Shown: positions 26,253 to 35,959 of the stretch, in pieces | How the letters are laid out: each line of letters opens with the position of its first letter | Numbering within the stretch: position 1 is the stretch's first letter | DNA from: Carboxylicivirga sp964602515 | GTDB taxonomy: Bacteria; Bacteroidota; Bacteroidia; Bacteroidales; Marinilabiliaceae | Assembly (NCBI GenBank): GCA_964602515.1 | Contig: CAZRRJ010000001.1 | Span: forward strand, 682,001 to 746,000 | Direction: 5' to 3' | DNA length: 64,000 nucleotides | The notes under the pieces: generated by a model | Database searches by the model: none | What the model was told of the DNA's origin: nothing | Seen by the model: the letters and a program-made list of their open reading frames with translations, nothing else | Translations under genes and position numbers: made by a program

Positions 26253-27111
26253 TAAAGATGTTGAATAGTGTTGGGTGCTATAGAAACTGTCCGTTTCAGT
26301 TTTCTAAAGTGTTTAATGAATTGTGAATTCATATACGTTTACCTTAATCAATCAATTATAGTTTTTTAACATTGATGAAACACACATATTTAATGACCAA
26401 TGAGCAGTATTTATTGACAAACATTATCTATATAAATAGCTAATTGATATAACACTAAACTTTGTCATGAATTTGAATAAAATAACAATATATTCTACAG
26501 CACGCATATAATTGTTATTCATGATTTACAAGTAGACTAATTTAACTCTCAAATTATCTTATTCATTCAGAAGCCGTCATTATATTCAGTATTATATATT
26601 AAAATTATAAATGCATGCTTCCGATTGCTATTAACTGATTAATCATTTCACTCCAAACACATTATGAAATGATCAATAAAGAAATTAGAGTATTCTTAGT
26701 TACTACAATGAACAAAAAAATTGGAATATAATTATCTGCCCTTTGCTAAAAGAAGACAAATACCGATTACTTATTCAAGCCGGGAATATTGAGATAACAT
26801 ACCAAATATTTCAATCATCTCATACTATAATTTCTTATAATTGACCTTTATTCCAAACAGTATGAAAGCGTTGTAAGTATATTGTTAAAGCAATACCTAC
26901 TATACTACTATTCTCAGGCACAAGCCATTTAGATTTCATTTTCGTAAATCACTATATTGTATGTCAATTAGGTCGCACCTATTAAGCTGCCTCACTATTT
27001 TTTTACACTTACGAACTTTAACGTCAGAATAACTTAACTGCACCCAAGCCCCTCTCATATACTACCTATATTCACTTGATAATGAAACATCAATTATTTA
27101 TCCTTTACAAG
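26253..27111. other. 860-bp AT-rich region with no coding frame
   Basis: No frame of note on either strand, high A+T throughout, with a small hairpin AACTG/CAGTT near 26286. Bounded on the left by an unassigned minus-strand terminator. It could hold a small RNA or be a worn-down mobile or coding region; the sequence gives no direct proof of either. Confidence 0.5.
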
Positions 27112-27897
27112 CTATATTTTTTTAGCTTCCTCCCAAATAACATCCATTTCAGCCAAACTCATTTTTTTCAAATCCTTACCAACTTTAATGGTTTTTTCTT
27201 CCAAATAATTAAAACGTGTAATAAACTTACGATTGGTACGTTCAAGGGCATTTTCCGGATTTATACCATATAAACGTGCAGCATTAATAACTGAAAATAA
27301 TAAATCACCAAATTCTGCCTCCAGCTTATCCTTATTGTCGGCATCAATTTCATCTTGTACCTCCTGTAACTCTTCTTTTACCTTATCCCATACCTGTTCT
27401 TTACGTTCCCAGTCAAAACCTACCCCCCTCGCTTTGTCCTGTATACGGTTAGCTTTAATCATAGCTGGTAAGGAAAGTGGTACACCTTCTAACACAGATT
27501 TATTACCCCCTTTTTCTTTCAGCTTTAACTGCTCCCAGTTTTCCTCCACTGTTTTGGCATCATCAGCTTTTACACTGCCAAAAATATGTGGATGACGATA
27601 AATCAATTTTTCATTTAGAGTGCTAATAACATCAGCCATTGTAAAATCATTTGTTTCAGACCCTATTTTGGCATAAAAAACAATGTGCAACAATAAATCA
27701 CCTAATTCTTTTTTTACCAAGCTTGCATCTTTTTTAATAATTGCATCTGCCAACTCATAGGTTTCTTCAATGGTGAGTGTTCGTAAAGTCTCATTGGTTT
27801 GCTTTTTATCCCATGGACATTTCTTTCGCAATTTGTCCATTATTTCCAATAACTCCTTAAAAGCATGTAATGTCTTACTGATTTGATTCTGATTCAT
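27112..27897 (-). CDS. mazG: Nucleoside triphosphate pyrophosphohydrolase MazG
   Basis: Hydrolyses NTPs and dNTPs to the monophosphate and pyrophosphate, cleaning damaged nucleotides and affecting (p)ppGpp levels in some bacteria. 261 residues with the two MazG modules: KCPWDKKQTNETLRTLTIEE, TYELADAIIKKDASLVKKEL and GDLLLHIVFYAKIGSE form the catalytic EExxE...ExxD set of the first, and LEAEFGDLLFSVINAARLYG the second. Not related to the MazEF toxin-antitoxin pair. Transcribed away from phoH, start to start about 145 bp apart. Confidence 0.96.
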   Translation of the reverse strand: MNQNQISKTLHAFKELLEIMDKLRKKCPWDKKQTNETLRTLTIEETYELADAIIKKDASLVKKELGDLLLHIVFYAKIGSETNDFTMADVISTLNEKLIYRHPHIFGSVKADDAKTVEENWEQLKLKEKGGNKSVLEGVPLSLPAMIKANRIQDKARGVGFDWERKEQVWDKVKEELQEVQDEIDADNKDKLEAEFGDLLFSVINAARLYGINPENALERTNRKFITRFNYLEEKTIKVGKDLKKMSLAEMDVIWEEAKKI

Positions 27898-28041
27898 AAT
27901 ACAGTTGTGAATATTGTTTTATACTCGCTAAGAATTCTGTTTTCTTATAATTTTGCCGCCGAAAACATATATTTGACGACATACAAATGCAAAAAATGTT
28001 GTTACTTTGCACAATACAAAATTAAGGATTTATACCACTTT

Positions 28042-28974
28042 ATGATAGAAAAGTTAATCTACCTCGAATCGGTTGATTTAGTAGAGTTCCTTGGAATTAA
28101 AAACGCAAAACTAGAACTCATAAAAAACCGCTTTCCAAAACTTAATATTGTAGCCCGGGGTAATTGGCTCAAGGCAATAGGTGATGCTGAAGAAGTTGCC
28201 GACTTTGAAGAAAAGATTAACCTTTTGCTGGAACACTATCATAACTACAATGTACTTAATGAAAATTCATTTGCAGAACTATTAGGAGGTAATCGTATTA
28301 GCAAAGCCGGAAGTGATTGTGATATAATTTTGCATGGCCTTAATGGTAAACCCATAAAAGCCCGTACAGATAACCAGGAGAAGCTGGTCAACTCATTTCG
28401 TAAAAATGATTTATTATTTGCCGTTGGCCCGGCCGGGTCTGGTAAAACCTATGTTGCCATTGCTTTAGCAGTAGCAGCATTAAAAAACCGTCAAGTGCGC
28501 CGTATAATACTTAGTCGCCCAGCAGTAGAAGCAGGTGAAAAGCTTGGTTTTTTACCCGGTGACATGAAAGAAAAGATTGACCCCTATTTACAACCCCTGT
28601 ATGATGCTTTGCAGGATATGATACCAGCGGTTAAATTAAAAGAATTTTTAGAAAACGGAACTATACAAATTGCTCCATTGGCATTTATGCGTGGCCGTAC
28701 TTTAAATAATGCCTGTGTAATATTAGACGAAGCACAAAATACGACCAATAATCAAATGAAGATGTTTTTAACTCGCATGGGCGAATATGCTAAATTTATT
28801 ATTACTGGTGACGTTACACAAATTGATTTACCCAGTAAGCAACAATCCGGGCTCGTACAGGCGATGCAAATTCTGAAAGGTGTAAAACGCATAGAACGCA
28901 TCAGTTTTACAGTAAAAGATATTGTAAGACACCAGTTGGTAAAAGACATTGTAGAAGCATATGATAGAGAGTAA
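28042..28974 (+). CDS. PhoH-family ATPase
   Basis: Cytoplasmic P-loop NTPase linked in other bacteria to RNA metabolism and ribosome-related functions. I choose the ATG at 28042 (MIEKLIYLESVDLVEFLGIK): upstream in-frame codons from 27883 cross the promoter region shared with mazG. 310 residues. Walker A is GPAGSGKTYVAIALAVAALK (residues 129 on), followed by IILSRPAVEAGEKLGFLPGD, the Walker B region CVILDEAQNTTNNQMKMFLT and RMGEYAKFIITGDVTQIDLP, all standard for PhoH/YbeZ. The N-terminal 90 residues are the usual KH-like part. A TAnnTTTG-like TTACTTTG lies 33 bases upstream of the start. Confidence 0.95.
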   Translation: MIEKLIYLESVDLVEFLGIKNAKLELIKNRFPKLNIVARGNWLKAIGDAEEVADFEEKINLLLEHYHNYNVLNENSFAELLGGNRISKAGSDCDIILHGLNGKPIKARTDNQEKLVNSFRKNDLLFAVGPAGSGKTYVAIALAVAALKNRQVRRIILSRPAVEAGEKLGFLPGDMKEKIDPYLQPLYDALQDMIPAVKLKEFLENGTIQIAPLAFMRGRTLNNACVILDEAQNTTNNQMKMFLTRMGEYAKFIITGDVTQIDLPSKQQSGLVQAMQILKGVKRIERISFTVKDIVRHQLVKDIVEAYDRE

Positions 28975-29077
28975 ATTAAATATAAAATAAGAATTGGGTA
29001 TCAGGAACATACAAAAGCAACTATTCAGATGAAAATCAAAATGTTGAACAATAAAAAATGAATATAAATTAATAATT

Positions 29078-30028
29078 ATGAGTAAAGCAATTGTTAAAAC
29101 GGATTACAATTTTCCGGGACAAAAAAGCGTATACAAAGGGAAAGTGCGCGACGTTTATAACATTAACGATGATTATTTAGTGATGGTTGTTTCTGACCGT
29201 ATCTCTGCTTTTGATGTGGTTTTACCTAAAGGTATCCCATACAAGGGACAGGTTTTGAACCAGATTGCAGCTAAGTTTTTAGATGCAACAGCCGATATTG
29301 TACCAAACTGGAAAATAGCAACACCGGATCCAACTGTAACTGTAGGCCATATGTGCGAAACATACCCAGTAGAAATGATTGTTCGTGGATACCTTACCGG
29401 TAGTTCGTGGCGTTTATATAAAGATGGTGGTCGCGACATTTGTGGAGTTCCTCTTCCTGATGGTTTAAAAGAGCATCAGGCATTTCCCGAGCCAATATTA
29501 ACCCCTACAACTAAAGCTGAGTTGGGCGCACATGATGAAAACATAACACGCGAAGAAATTCTTAAACAAGGGCTTGTCTCCGAAGAAGAGTATGTAGAGC
29601 TGGAGCGCATTTCTCTTGAACTGTTTAAGCGTGGTAGTGAAATAGCTAAAAAAATGGGCTTAATACTTGTTGATACAAAATATGAATTTGGTAAGAAGGA
29701 TGGTAAAATCTACTTGATTGATGAAATCCATACACCTGACTCATCTCGTTATTTCTATGCCGATGGCTACCAAGAGCGTTTTAAAAAAGGTGAAAACCAG
29801 AAACAACTGTCTAAGGAGTTTGTACGCGAATGGTTAATGGAAAATAATTTTCAGGGACGTGATGGCGATATACTTCCTGAAATGAGTGATGCATTTGTTA
29901 ACGAAGTATCTGAACGTTATATCGAACTATACGAAAGTATTACAGGCGATAAATTCCAAAAAGCTGATGTATCAGAGGTAATTGGCCGTGTAGAAAAGAA
30001 TGTAACAGAATATTTAAATTCCTTATAA
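29078..30028 (+). CDS. purC: Phosphoribosylaminoimidazole-succinocarboxamide synthase
   Basis: Purine biosynthesis: joins CAIR and aspartate with ATP to give SAICAR. 316 residues, the longer type seen in Bacteroidota and eukaryote-like enzymes. Motifs: VYKGKVRDVYNINDDYLVMV, SDRISAFDVVLPKGIPYKGQ, VEMIVRGYLTGSSWRLYKDG, and KIYLIDEIHTPDSSRYFYAD, which contain the nucleotide and CAIR binding residues. It lies 104 bp after phoH without an obvious terminator between, so co-transcription with phoH is possible. A strong hairpin ends it. Confidence 0.97.
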   Translation: MSKAIVKTDYNFPGQKSVYKGKVRDVYNINDDYLVMVVSDRISAFDVVLPKGIPYKGQVLNQIAAKFLDATADIVPNWKIATPDPTVTVGHMCETYPVEMIVRGYLTGSSWRLYKDGGRDICGVPLPDGLKEHQAFPEPILTPTTKAELGAHDENITREEILKQGLVSEEEYVELERISLELFKRGSEIAKKMGLILVDTKYEFGKKDGKIYLIDEIHTPDSSRYFYADGYQERFKKGENQKQLSKEFVREWLMENNFQGRDGDILPEMSDAFVNEVSERYIELYESITGDKFQKADVSEVIGRVEKNVTEYLNSL

Positions 30029-30047
30029 GTAAGCAAATTAATAATAC

Positions 30048-30083
30048 AAAACCCGTCAGGCTTTCGAAGCTTGACGGGTTTGT
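30048..30083 (+). terminator. Rho-independent terminator after purC
   Basis: AAACCCGTCA at 30049-30058 pairs with TGACGGGTTT at 30072-30081, extended inside the loop by CTT/AAG, and followed by GTTGTATTAT. It closes purC 20 bases after the stop. Confidence 0.85.
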
Positions 30084-30537
30084 TGTATTATAGTGATATA
30101 ACACTTATACTAAACTAATTGTTATCACAGTATGTACTTCGACTCAACTTGTCATCCTTTCAGTTACCTTGCCCGCCTTAATTCAAAGCAGTCGTTCTGA
30201 TATTAATGACAAAAATAGCCTAATCAAATTAGTTTAAGGTATTGCAAAAACATTGAATTTATACCAATAAAAATGCCTCTTTCTCTAGCTCACACCTTTT
30301 AATATGTTAAAAAAAATTAAATATTACATTTTCCAGAAGTGCAAAACGAGTCTTAACATGTCAACTTATCAAATAAAAAAGACATTTGTACTCTTTAAAT
30401 AGCATTCTTAAATCTAAATTGTAATCAGCACATTACAATTTGAATTTGACGATTTGCCCAAAATATTCGATAGCATCACTGCGTTTTTAGCCCCATATTC
30501 CTTCCCTATTAATACCTTTAAGCACTTATAATGAGGA

Positions 30538-30568
30538 TTGCACAGTAAAATAAAAGGTACTTTCTTTG
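30538..30568 (+). promoter_or_regulatory. Candidate promoter of pflB
   Basis: TTG at 30538-30540, a 20-base spacer and TTTCTTTG at 30561-30568 match the Bacteroidota form TTG-N19-21-TAnnTTTG except for T in place of A at position 2. Transcription would start near 30575, leaving about 55 bases before the pflB start. The rest of 30084-30537 holds no gene or repeat that I can recognise. Confidence 0.45.
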
Positions 30569-30629
30569 CACTCTTAATAATCGTAATTAACGCACAATTA
30601 TTAATTAACTACAGGTTAACAGGCAAATT

Positions 30630-32861
30630 ATGAGTAAAATTAATGAAGTGTTCGCCAAAGGGATGTGGCGCGAACAAGTGAACGTTAGAGATTTTGTTCA
30701 GAAAAACATTACACCTTACGACGGTGACAGTTCTTTCCTTTGTGGGCCAACAGAAAGAACAAAGAAGTTGTGGGACATTTGTCGCGCTGCTATTAAAGAA
30801 GAAATGGATAATAACGGCGTACGTTCTATCGATACTGAAAACGTTTCGACTATAGTATCGCACGAAGCTGGATACATACAAAAAGACCTTGAATTAATTG
30901 TTGGATTACAAACCGACGAGCTTCTAAAGCGTGCAATGAAGCCTTATGGCGGTATTGCTGTAGTAGAAAAGGCCTGTTCGGAGCAAGGACTTGAAGTATC
31001 GGATCGTGTTAAAGATATATTTAATAACTACGCCAAAACACACAACGATGGTGTGTTTGATGTATATACCGATGAAATTCGTAAATACCGTTCAGGCGGT
31101 TTCCTAACAGGTTTACCTGATAACTATGCTCGTGGACGTATTATTGGCGACTACCGTCGTTTAGCCTTATATGGTATTGATAAACTTGTTGCCGCTAAAA
31201 AAGCAGATCTAGCAGGTTTAACAGGTCCTATGTCTGACAACAAAATTCGTTTGCGCGAGGAAGTAGCTGAGCAAATTAAGGCTTTATTACAAATTAAAGT
31301 TTTGGGTGAGAAATATGGTTTAGACCTTTCTCGTCCGGCAGAATCGGCACAAGAAGCTGTACAATGGGTTTACATGGCTTACCTATCTGCTGTTAAGGAG
31401 CAGGATGGTGCAGCAATGTCATTGGGTAATGTATCATCGTTTCTTGATATTTATATTGATTACGATATAAAGAATAATAACATTACAGAGGAGTTGGCTC
31501 AGGAATTTATAGACCAGTTTGTAATGAAATTACGCATGGTACGCCACCTTCGAATGAATGCTTATAACGAGATTTTTGCTGGTGACCCGACATGGGTAAC
31601 TGAAGCAATTGGTGGTCGATTGCAAGATGGCCGTCATAAAATCACAAAAACATCATACCGTTTCTTACAAACGCTTTATAACTTAGGAGCATCACCAGAA
31701 CCAAACATGACGGTGCTATGGTCGCAGGATCTGCCTGAGAACTTTAAGAAGTTTTGTGCACAGGTATCAATCGACACATCATCTATACAGTACGAGAATG
31801 ATGACCTGATGCAAAAAACACGTGATTCTGATGATTACGGTATTGCTTGTTGTGTATCATTCCAGGAAATTGGTAAGCACATACAATTCTTTGGCGCACG
31901 TACTAACCTGGCTAAAACATTATTGCTGGCCATTAATGGTGGACGTTGTGAGCTAAGTGGTAAACAAATTGTGGAGGGTATACCAGCATTAAAGAGCGAT
32001 ATACTTGACTTTGAAGAAATAATGGCTAACTACAAAATAGCTATGAAAGAAGTGGCACGTGTGTATAACGAGTCGATGAATATTATACACTACATGCACG
32101 ATAAGTACTACTATGAAAAAGCACAAATGGCTTTGGTTGATACAAACCCTAAAATCAACTTAGCATATGGTATTGCAGGTCTTTCTATTGTTGCCGATTC
32201 TTTATCTGCCATAAAACATGCCAAAGTTAAGGTTGTACGCAACGAAGACGGTCTTTCAACAGATTTTAAAATCGAAGGCGAATTTCCTTGTTATGGTAAT
32301 GATGACGACCGTGTGGATGCATTAGCTGTAGAGGTATCAAACCACTTTAACAGTTTACTTAGCGCACTTGATACATATAAGAACGCAGAGCCAACCATGT
32401 CGATTTTAACCATTACTTCTAATGTTGTATATGGGTTAAAAACAGGTGCTACACCTGATGGACGTGCACATGGTGTACCATTTGCACCGGGTGCAAACCC
32501 AATGCACGGCCGCGATAAAAATGGCGCTATTGCATCGCTAAACTCGGTAGCCAAGCTGGACTATAAAAATGCATTGGATGGTATTTCAAACACATTCAGC
32601 ATTGTACCTAAATCATTAGGTGCCGATGCCGATGCACGTCGCGAGAACCTTGTTACCATGATGGATGCATACTTCTCTAAAGAAGCACACCACTTGAATG
32701 TTAATGTTCTTAACCGTGAACTACTGGAAGATGCTATGGAGAATCCGGGCGAATACCCACAATTAACTATTCGTGTATCGGGTTACGCAGTTAACTTTGT
32801 ACGTCTAACACGCGAACAGCAGCTTGAAGTTATCTCACGTAGCTTCTTTGAACGCATGTAA
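30630..32861 (+). CDS. pflB: Formate C-acetyltransferase (pyruvate formate-lyase)
   Basis: Glycyl-radical enzyme that converts pyruvate and CoA into acetyl-CoA and formate under anaerobic conditions. 743 residues, full length. The catalytic cysteine pair is in YGIACCVSFQEIGKHIQFFG (Cys407-Cys408), and the radical glycine is Gly718 in TIRVSGYAVNFVRLTREQQ near the C-terminus. It is followed by its activating enzyme and a formate channel on the same strand, so pyruvate cleavage, activation and formate export are in one place. A hairpin between pflB and pflA probably reduces expression of the latter. Suggests fermentation as a way of life or an option. Confidence 0.97.
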   Translation: MSKINEVFAKGMWREQVNVRDFVQKNITPYDGDSSFLCGPTERTKKLWDICRAAIKEEMDNNGVRSIDTENVSTIVSHEAGYIQKDLELIVGLQTDELLKRAMKPYGGIAVVEKACSEQGLEVSDRVKDIFNNYAKTHNDGVFDVYTDEIRKYRSGGFLTGLPDNYARGRIIGDYRRLALYGIDKLVAAKKADLAGLTGPMSDNKIRLREEVAEQIKALLQIKVLGEKYGLDLSRPAESAQEAVQWVYMAYLSAVKEQDGAAMSLGNVSSFLDIYIDYDIKNNNITEELAQEFIDQFVMKLRMVRHLRMNAYNEIFAGDPTWVTEAIGGRLQDGRHKITKTSYRFLQTLYNLGASPEPNMTVLWSQDLPENFKKFCAQVSIDTSSIQYENDDLMQKTRDSDDYGIACCVSFQEIGKHIQFFGARTNLAKTLLLAINGGRCELSGKQIVEGIPALKSDILDFEEIMANYKIAMKEVARVYNESMNIIHYMHDKYYYEKAQMALVDTNPKINLAYGIAGLSIVADSLSAIKHAKVKVVRNEDGLSTDFKIEGEFPCYGNDDDRVDALAVEVSNHFNSLLSALDTYKNAEPTMSILTITSNVVYGLKTGATPDGRAHGVPFAPGANPMHGRDKNGAIASLNSVAKLDYKNALDGISNTFSIVPKSLGADADARRENLVTMMDAYFSKEAHHLNVNVLNRELLEDAMENPGEYPQLTIRVSGYAVNFVRLTREQQLEVISRSFFERM

Positions 32862-32888
32862 CGAGCTATTCTAATCAAATAAATAAAG

Positions 32889-32922
32889 TATTGAGTGTCT
32901 TTTAAAGGCACTCAATATTTAT
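32889..32922 (+). terminator. Hairpin with T-rich tail between pflB and pflA
   Basis: TATTGAGTG at 32889-32897 pairs with CACTCAATA at 32909-32917, followed by TTTATTTTTAAT. As no promoter is obvious before pflA, it probably acts as a partial terminator that sets pflB above pflA expression. Confidence 0.7.
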
Positions 32923-32988
32923 TTTTAATAAGACTTTACCTGCATTACCGAATAAACCACCCAATGTATTAAAGCTTAAAAATAGAGC

Positions 32989-33714
32989 ATGTTAAAAGTA
33001 CACTCATTCGAATCATTAGGCACTTACGATGGGCCCGGCATTCGCCTAGTTGCGTTCCTGCAGGGCTGTAACTTCAAATGCCTTTATTGTGCCAATGCCG
33101 ATACCATTGAAATTAAGGGAGGTAAAGCAACTTCTGTTGAAGACATATTAAGTATGGCACAAAACCAACGTCCTTTCTTTGGTAAAAATGGTGGCCTAAC
33201 CTTCTCGGGTGGTGAACCATTAATACAGGCTAAACAACTAATTCCAGTTGTAAAAGCACTTAAAGCAGAGGGGTTTCATGTGTGTATTGATACCAATGGC
33301 AGCATTCTTAATGATGAAGTAAAAGTGGTGATGCAATACACTGATATTGTATTGCTGGATATTAAGCATATTAACAATGATCAGCACAAGCTGTTAACAG
33401 GCCAGACAAACGATAAAACACTAGCTTTTATTGAGTACCTTAAAGAGCTTAATAAGCCAGTATGGTTACGTTACGTGTTGGTTCCGGGTTATAGTGATAA
33501 AGCAGAACACTTACATGAACTGGGGCAAAACTTTAGTCAATACAGCAATATTCAGAAGCTGGAAATACAGCCCTACCATGAGCTTGGTGCACACAAATAT
33601 GAGCTCATGGGCTGGGAGTACAAATTAAAGGGGGTACCATCAAATACACCTGAGCAACTTGATCGTGCTTACACCATTCTTAAAACCTATTTTAAAGAAG
33701 TTGTAATAAACTAG
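32989..33714 (+). CDS. pflA: Pyruvate formate-lyase-activating enzyme (radical SAM)
   Basis: Uses S-adenosylmethionine and a [4Fe-4S] cluster to create the glycyl radical on pyruvate formate-lyase. 241 residues. The cluster is held by CNFKCLYC (Cys27, Cys31, Cys34), the CX3CX2C signature; GGLTFSGGEPLIQAKQLIPV is the SAM-binding GGEP motif, and VCIDTNGSILNDE, LLDIKHINNDQHKLLTGQTN are typical of PflA. Lacks the extra ferredoxin-like insert of other glycyl-radical activases, in accord with a true PflA. Lies between pflB and focA, 39 bases ahead of the latter. Confidence 0.96.
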   Translation: MLKVHSFESLGTYDGPGIRLVAFLQGCNFKCLYCANADTIEIKGGKATSVEDILSMAQNQRPFFGKNGGLTFSGGEPLIQAKQLIPVVKALKAEGFHVCIDTNGSILNDEVKVVMQYTDIVLLDIKHINNDQHKLLTGQTNDKTLAFIEYLKELNKPVWLRYVLVPGYSDKAEHLHELGQNFSQYSNIQKLEIQPYHELGAHKYELMGWEYKLKGVPSNTPEQLDRAYTILKTYFKEVVIN

Positions 33715-33752
33715 AATTGAATTAGAAACATCCCTTATAAATTAAAGAATAA

Positions 33753-34535
33753 ATGAATTATTATTCAGCAAAAGAAATTGTTGAGCAGGTAAACGGTGTG
33801 GCTGAATCAAAAGCCAATACTCCTGTGGCTAAAACCTTTGTGTTAGCTATACTGGCAGGTGGATACATAGCTATAGGCGGCCTATTAGCCGTAGTAATTG
33901 GTGGTGGTCTTCCAGGTATATCAGCAAATAATCCGGGTATCCAAAAATTATTGTTTGGTGCTGTCTTTCCCCTGGGGCTTATATTATGTGCCATTGCAGG
34001 AGCCGATTTATTTACAGGTAATACAGCCTACTTTATACCCGGTCTATTATCTGGCAAATGCACTTTAAAAACTATGTTTAAAAACTGGGGGGTTGTTTAC
34101 CTTGGTAATTTTGTAGGCTCGCTATTAGTAGCCTTCCTGTTTGCTTATTACACCGATATATTTAGTAAATCCCCATGGAATGACAGCATTATAAATATTG
34201 GTGAATATAAAACATCTGCACCATTCTTTAAGGCCTTTATAAAAGGTATAGCCTGTAACTGGATGGTAGCTTTAGCCATGTGGCTGGCTTATGCGGCCAA
34301 AGATATATCAGGCAAGATCCTGGGTATCTGGTTTCCTATCATGGCCTTTGTTGCTATAGGCTTTGAACACAGCGTAGCCAATATGTTCTTTATCCCCACG
34401 TCTATCTTTTATGGCGCCAATGTAACATGGGGAGCATTTTTTATTGATAACCTGATACCAGTTACCCTAGGTAATATTGTTGGTGGAGCTTTATTTGTTG
34501 GTACAGCCTACTGGTTTGTATACGAAAAAAAATAA
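33753..34535 (+). CDS. focA: Formate/nitrite transporter family channel (FocA-type)
   Basis: Pentameric inner-membrane channel of the FNT family that passes formate. 260 residues with six hydrophobic segments. Family marks are LAGGYIAIGGLLAVVIGGG, GLILCAIAGADLFTGNTAYF in TM2 with the broken helix, NWGVVYLGNFVGSLLVAFL, and AFKGIACNWMVALAMWLAY-like sequence (KGIACNWMVALAMWLAYAAK), where the conserved Asn and His-near FEHSVANMFFIPTSIFYGAN contribute to the pore. Position after pflB and pflA makes formate the likely substrate over nitrite. Co-transcribed with pflA. Confidence 0.94.
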   Translation: MNYYSAKEIVEQVNGVAESKANTPVAKTFVLAILAGGYIAIGGLLAVVIGGGLPGISANNPGIQKLLFGAVFPLGLILCAIAGADLFTGNTAYFIPGLLSGKCTLKTMFKNWGVVYLGNFVGSLLVAFLFAYYTDIFSKSPWNDSIINIGEYKTSAPFFKAFIKGIACNWMVALAMWLAYAAKDISGKILGIWFPIMAFVAIGFEHSVANMFFIPTSIFYGANVTWGAFFIDNLIPVTLGNIVGGALFVGTAYWFVYEKK

Positions 34536-34564
34536 AGCCTCTTACCAAGTGAATAGCATCAACT

Positions 34565-34602
34565 AAAGAGGCTGTCCAAAAAGTAAAATGGACAGCCTCT
34601 TT
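34565..34602. terminator. Bidirectional terminator between focA and galM, sharing the IR-family motif
   Basis: AAAGAGGCTGTCC (34565-34577) and GGACAGCCTCTTT (34590-34602) form a perfect 13-bp stem with a 12-base loop AAAAAGTAAAAT, with T or A runs on both sides. It serves the convergent focA and galM genes. The left arm AGAGGCTGTCCAAAAAGTA repeats the end motif of the inverted-repeat elements at 8462 and 35811. Confidence 0.8.
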
Positions 34603-34686
34603 AATATATCTTCATTCTTGTCTTGTTATATCACGTGGCTGATCAAGCCCGATAGCTATCGCGTGATTGATTAAATATGTGGTATA

Positions 34687-35709
34687 TTATAAGAATCTAT
34701 AAACACATGTATGTGAGTAGTTTCTACCTGCTTTAAGAATTGCATTAGGAAAATTCTTTTTATTAGGCGAATCGGGGAATATCTGCGTTTCTAATGCTAC
34801 CCCGCCCCACTTTTCTATTGGCTTACCATTTTTCCCCTTCTCAGAACCATCGAAATGACTACCAGTATACACCTGTATGCCAGGCTGATCTGTATAAACT
34901 TCCATCATACGACCAGACTCTTCATGCTCTAAACGAGCTGCAATTCGCAACGATTCGTCATAAGCACTAATCACAAAATTGTGATCTATACCATCAACTA
35001 ATTTCACCTGTGGATCATTACTCTCAAGTGCTTCTGAAATTAAGTTGCCAGAAGAAAAATCCAATGCTGTTCCTCTTACTTCTGCAATTTCGCCACTCAC
35101 TGTACCAATTTCCTCATCAATTGGTGTATATTTATCTGAATTAAGTGTTAATTCATGATCTGCAATCGTTCCTTCTCCTGCACCCTTGAGGTTAAAATAC
35201 GCATGAGATGTCAGGTTAATAATGGTATCTTTAGTTGATTTGGCACTATACTCAATAGCAAACTCGTTCTCTTCAGTAATACCATAAATAACAGAAACGC
35301 TTAGTTCTCCTGGGTAATTCTGATCTCCGTCAGGACTAACTAAACTAAGTTTGTACGCCTGAACAAAGCGTCTGATTTTAACCGGTTCAACATCCCAAAC
35401 TCGATTATTAAATCCATCTACACCACCATGTAAGTGATTTGCTCCATTATTGGTATCCAATTGAAATGATTCTCCATTTATCTCAAATTGTCCTTTTACA
35501 ATACGATTGGCATAACGTCCGCAAATAGCACCAAAATAGGCATCTCCAGCCAGAGTTTCTTCTATCGTATCGTACCCGATTACCACATCCGCAACTTCCC
35601 CACGATGATTCGGAACTTTGATTGAAATGATTTGTCCTCCACGGGCAATAAAAGATACTTCTAAACCCTTTTTATTTTTTAAGATGAAAACATCTGAAGC
35701 TTTTGTCAT
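34687..35709 (-). CDS. galM: Aldose 1-epimerase (mutarotase)
   Basis: Interconverts alpha and beta anomers of galactose or glucose so that GalK can use the alpha form. 340 residues. Marks of the GalM family: FGAICGRYANRIVKGQFEIN, NNGANHLHGGVDGFNNRVWD with the active His, INLTSHAYFNLKGAGEGTIA with the second His, and DHNFVISAY plus VALETQIFPDSPNKKNFPNA with the catalytic Glu. No signal peptide, so cytosolic. Last gene of the galactose locus, 251 bp after galK; the intervening inverted repeat and a TAnnTTTG element (35732-35739, TAAATTTG on the minus strand) suggest separate expression. Confidence 0.96.
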   Translation of the reverse strand: MTKASDVFILKNKKGLEVSFIARGGQIISIKVPNHRGEVADVVIGYDTIEETLAGDAYFGAICGRYANRIVKGQFEINGESFQLDTNNGANHLHGGVDGFNNRVWDVEPVKIRRFVQAYKLSLVSPDGDQNYPGELSVSVIYGITEENEFAIEYSAKSTKDTIINLTSHAYFNLKGAGEGTIADHELTLNSDKYTPIDEEIGTVSGEIAEVRGTALDFSSGNLISEALESNDPQVKLVDGIDHNFVISAYDESLRIAARLEHEESGRMMEVYTDQPGIQVYTGSHFDGSEKGKNGKPIEKWGGVALETQIFPDSPNKKNFPNAILKAGRNYSHTCVYRFL

Positions 35710-35810
35710 AATAATACAATTATTTATCTTCCAAATTTAAAAATGGCAACATAATTTCATGTAAAAATAAACTATTTTTTATCATTATTTAAAATCAATT
35801 AATAATAAAT

Positions 35811-35951
35811 GAAAATGTCCAAAAAGTAAAGATTCTGGCTTGTTTGTATAATTCAGCATTATCTCATAATTGAATTTCAAAAACTAACTTTATAGATTTA
35901 AAGATAAAAAGTTGTTGAAGCCAACCAGACCTACTTTTTGGACACTCTCTT
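35811..35951. repeat. Inverted-repeat element between galK and galM
   Basis: The left end has TGTCCAAAAAGTA at 35816-35828; the right end carries the exact inverse, TACTTTTTGGACA, at 35932-35944, and the flanks GATTCTGGCTTG and, inverted, GGTCTGGTTGG extend the similarity to about 30 bp. Inside are about 100 bp without a reading frame. Same family as the elements at 8462-8616 and 34565-34602. Confidence 0.6.
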
Positions 35952-35959
35952 TAAAATTA

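Noticed and set aside
27112..27897. MazG as part of a MazEF toxin-antitoxin system
   Set aside because: The protein is the two-domain pyrophosphohydrolase; no mazE or mazF frame lies next to it.
27883..28974. PhoH start at 27883
   Set aside because: The additional 53 codons cross the intergenic region and overlap mazG; the ATG at 28042 gives the usual PhoH N-terminus.
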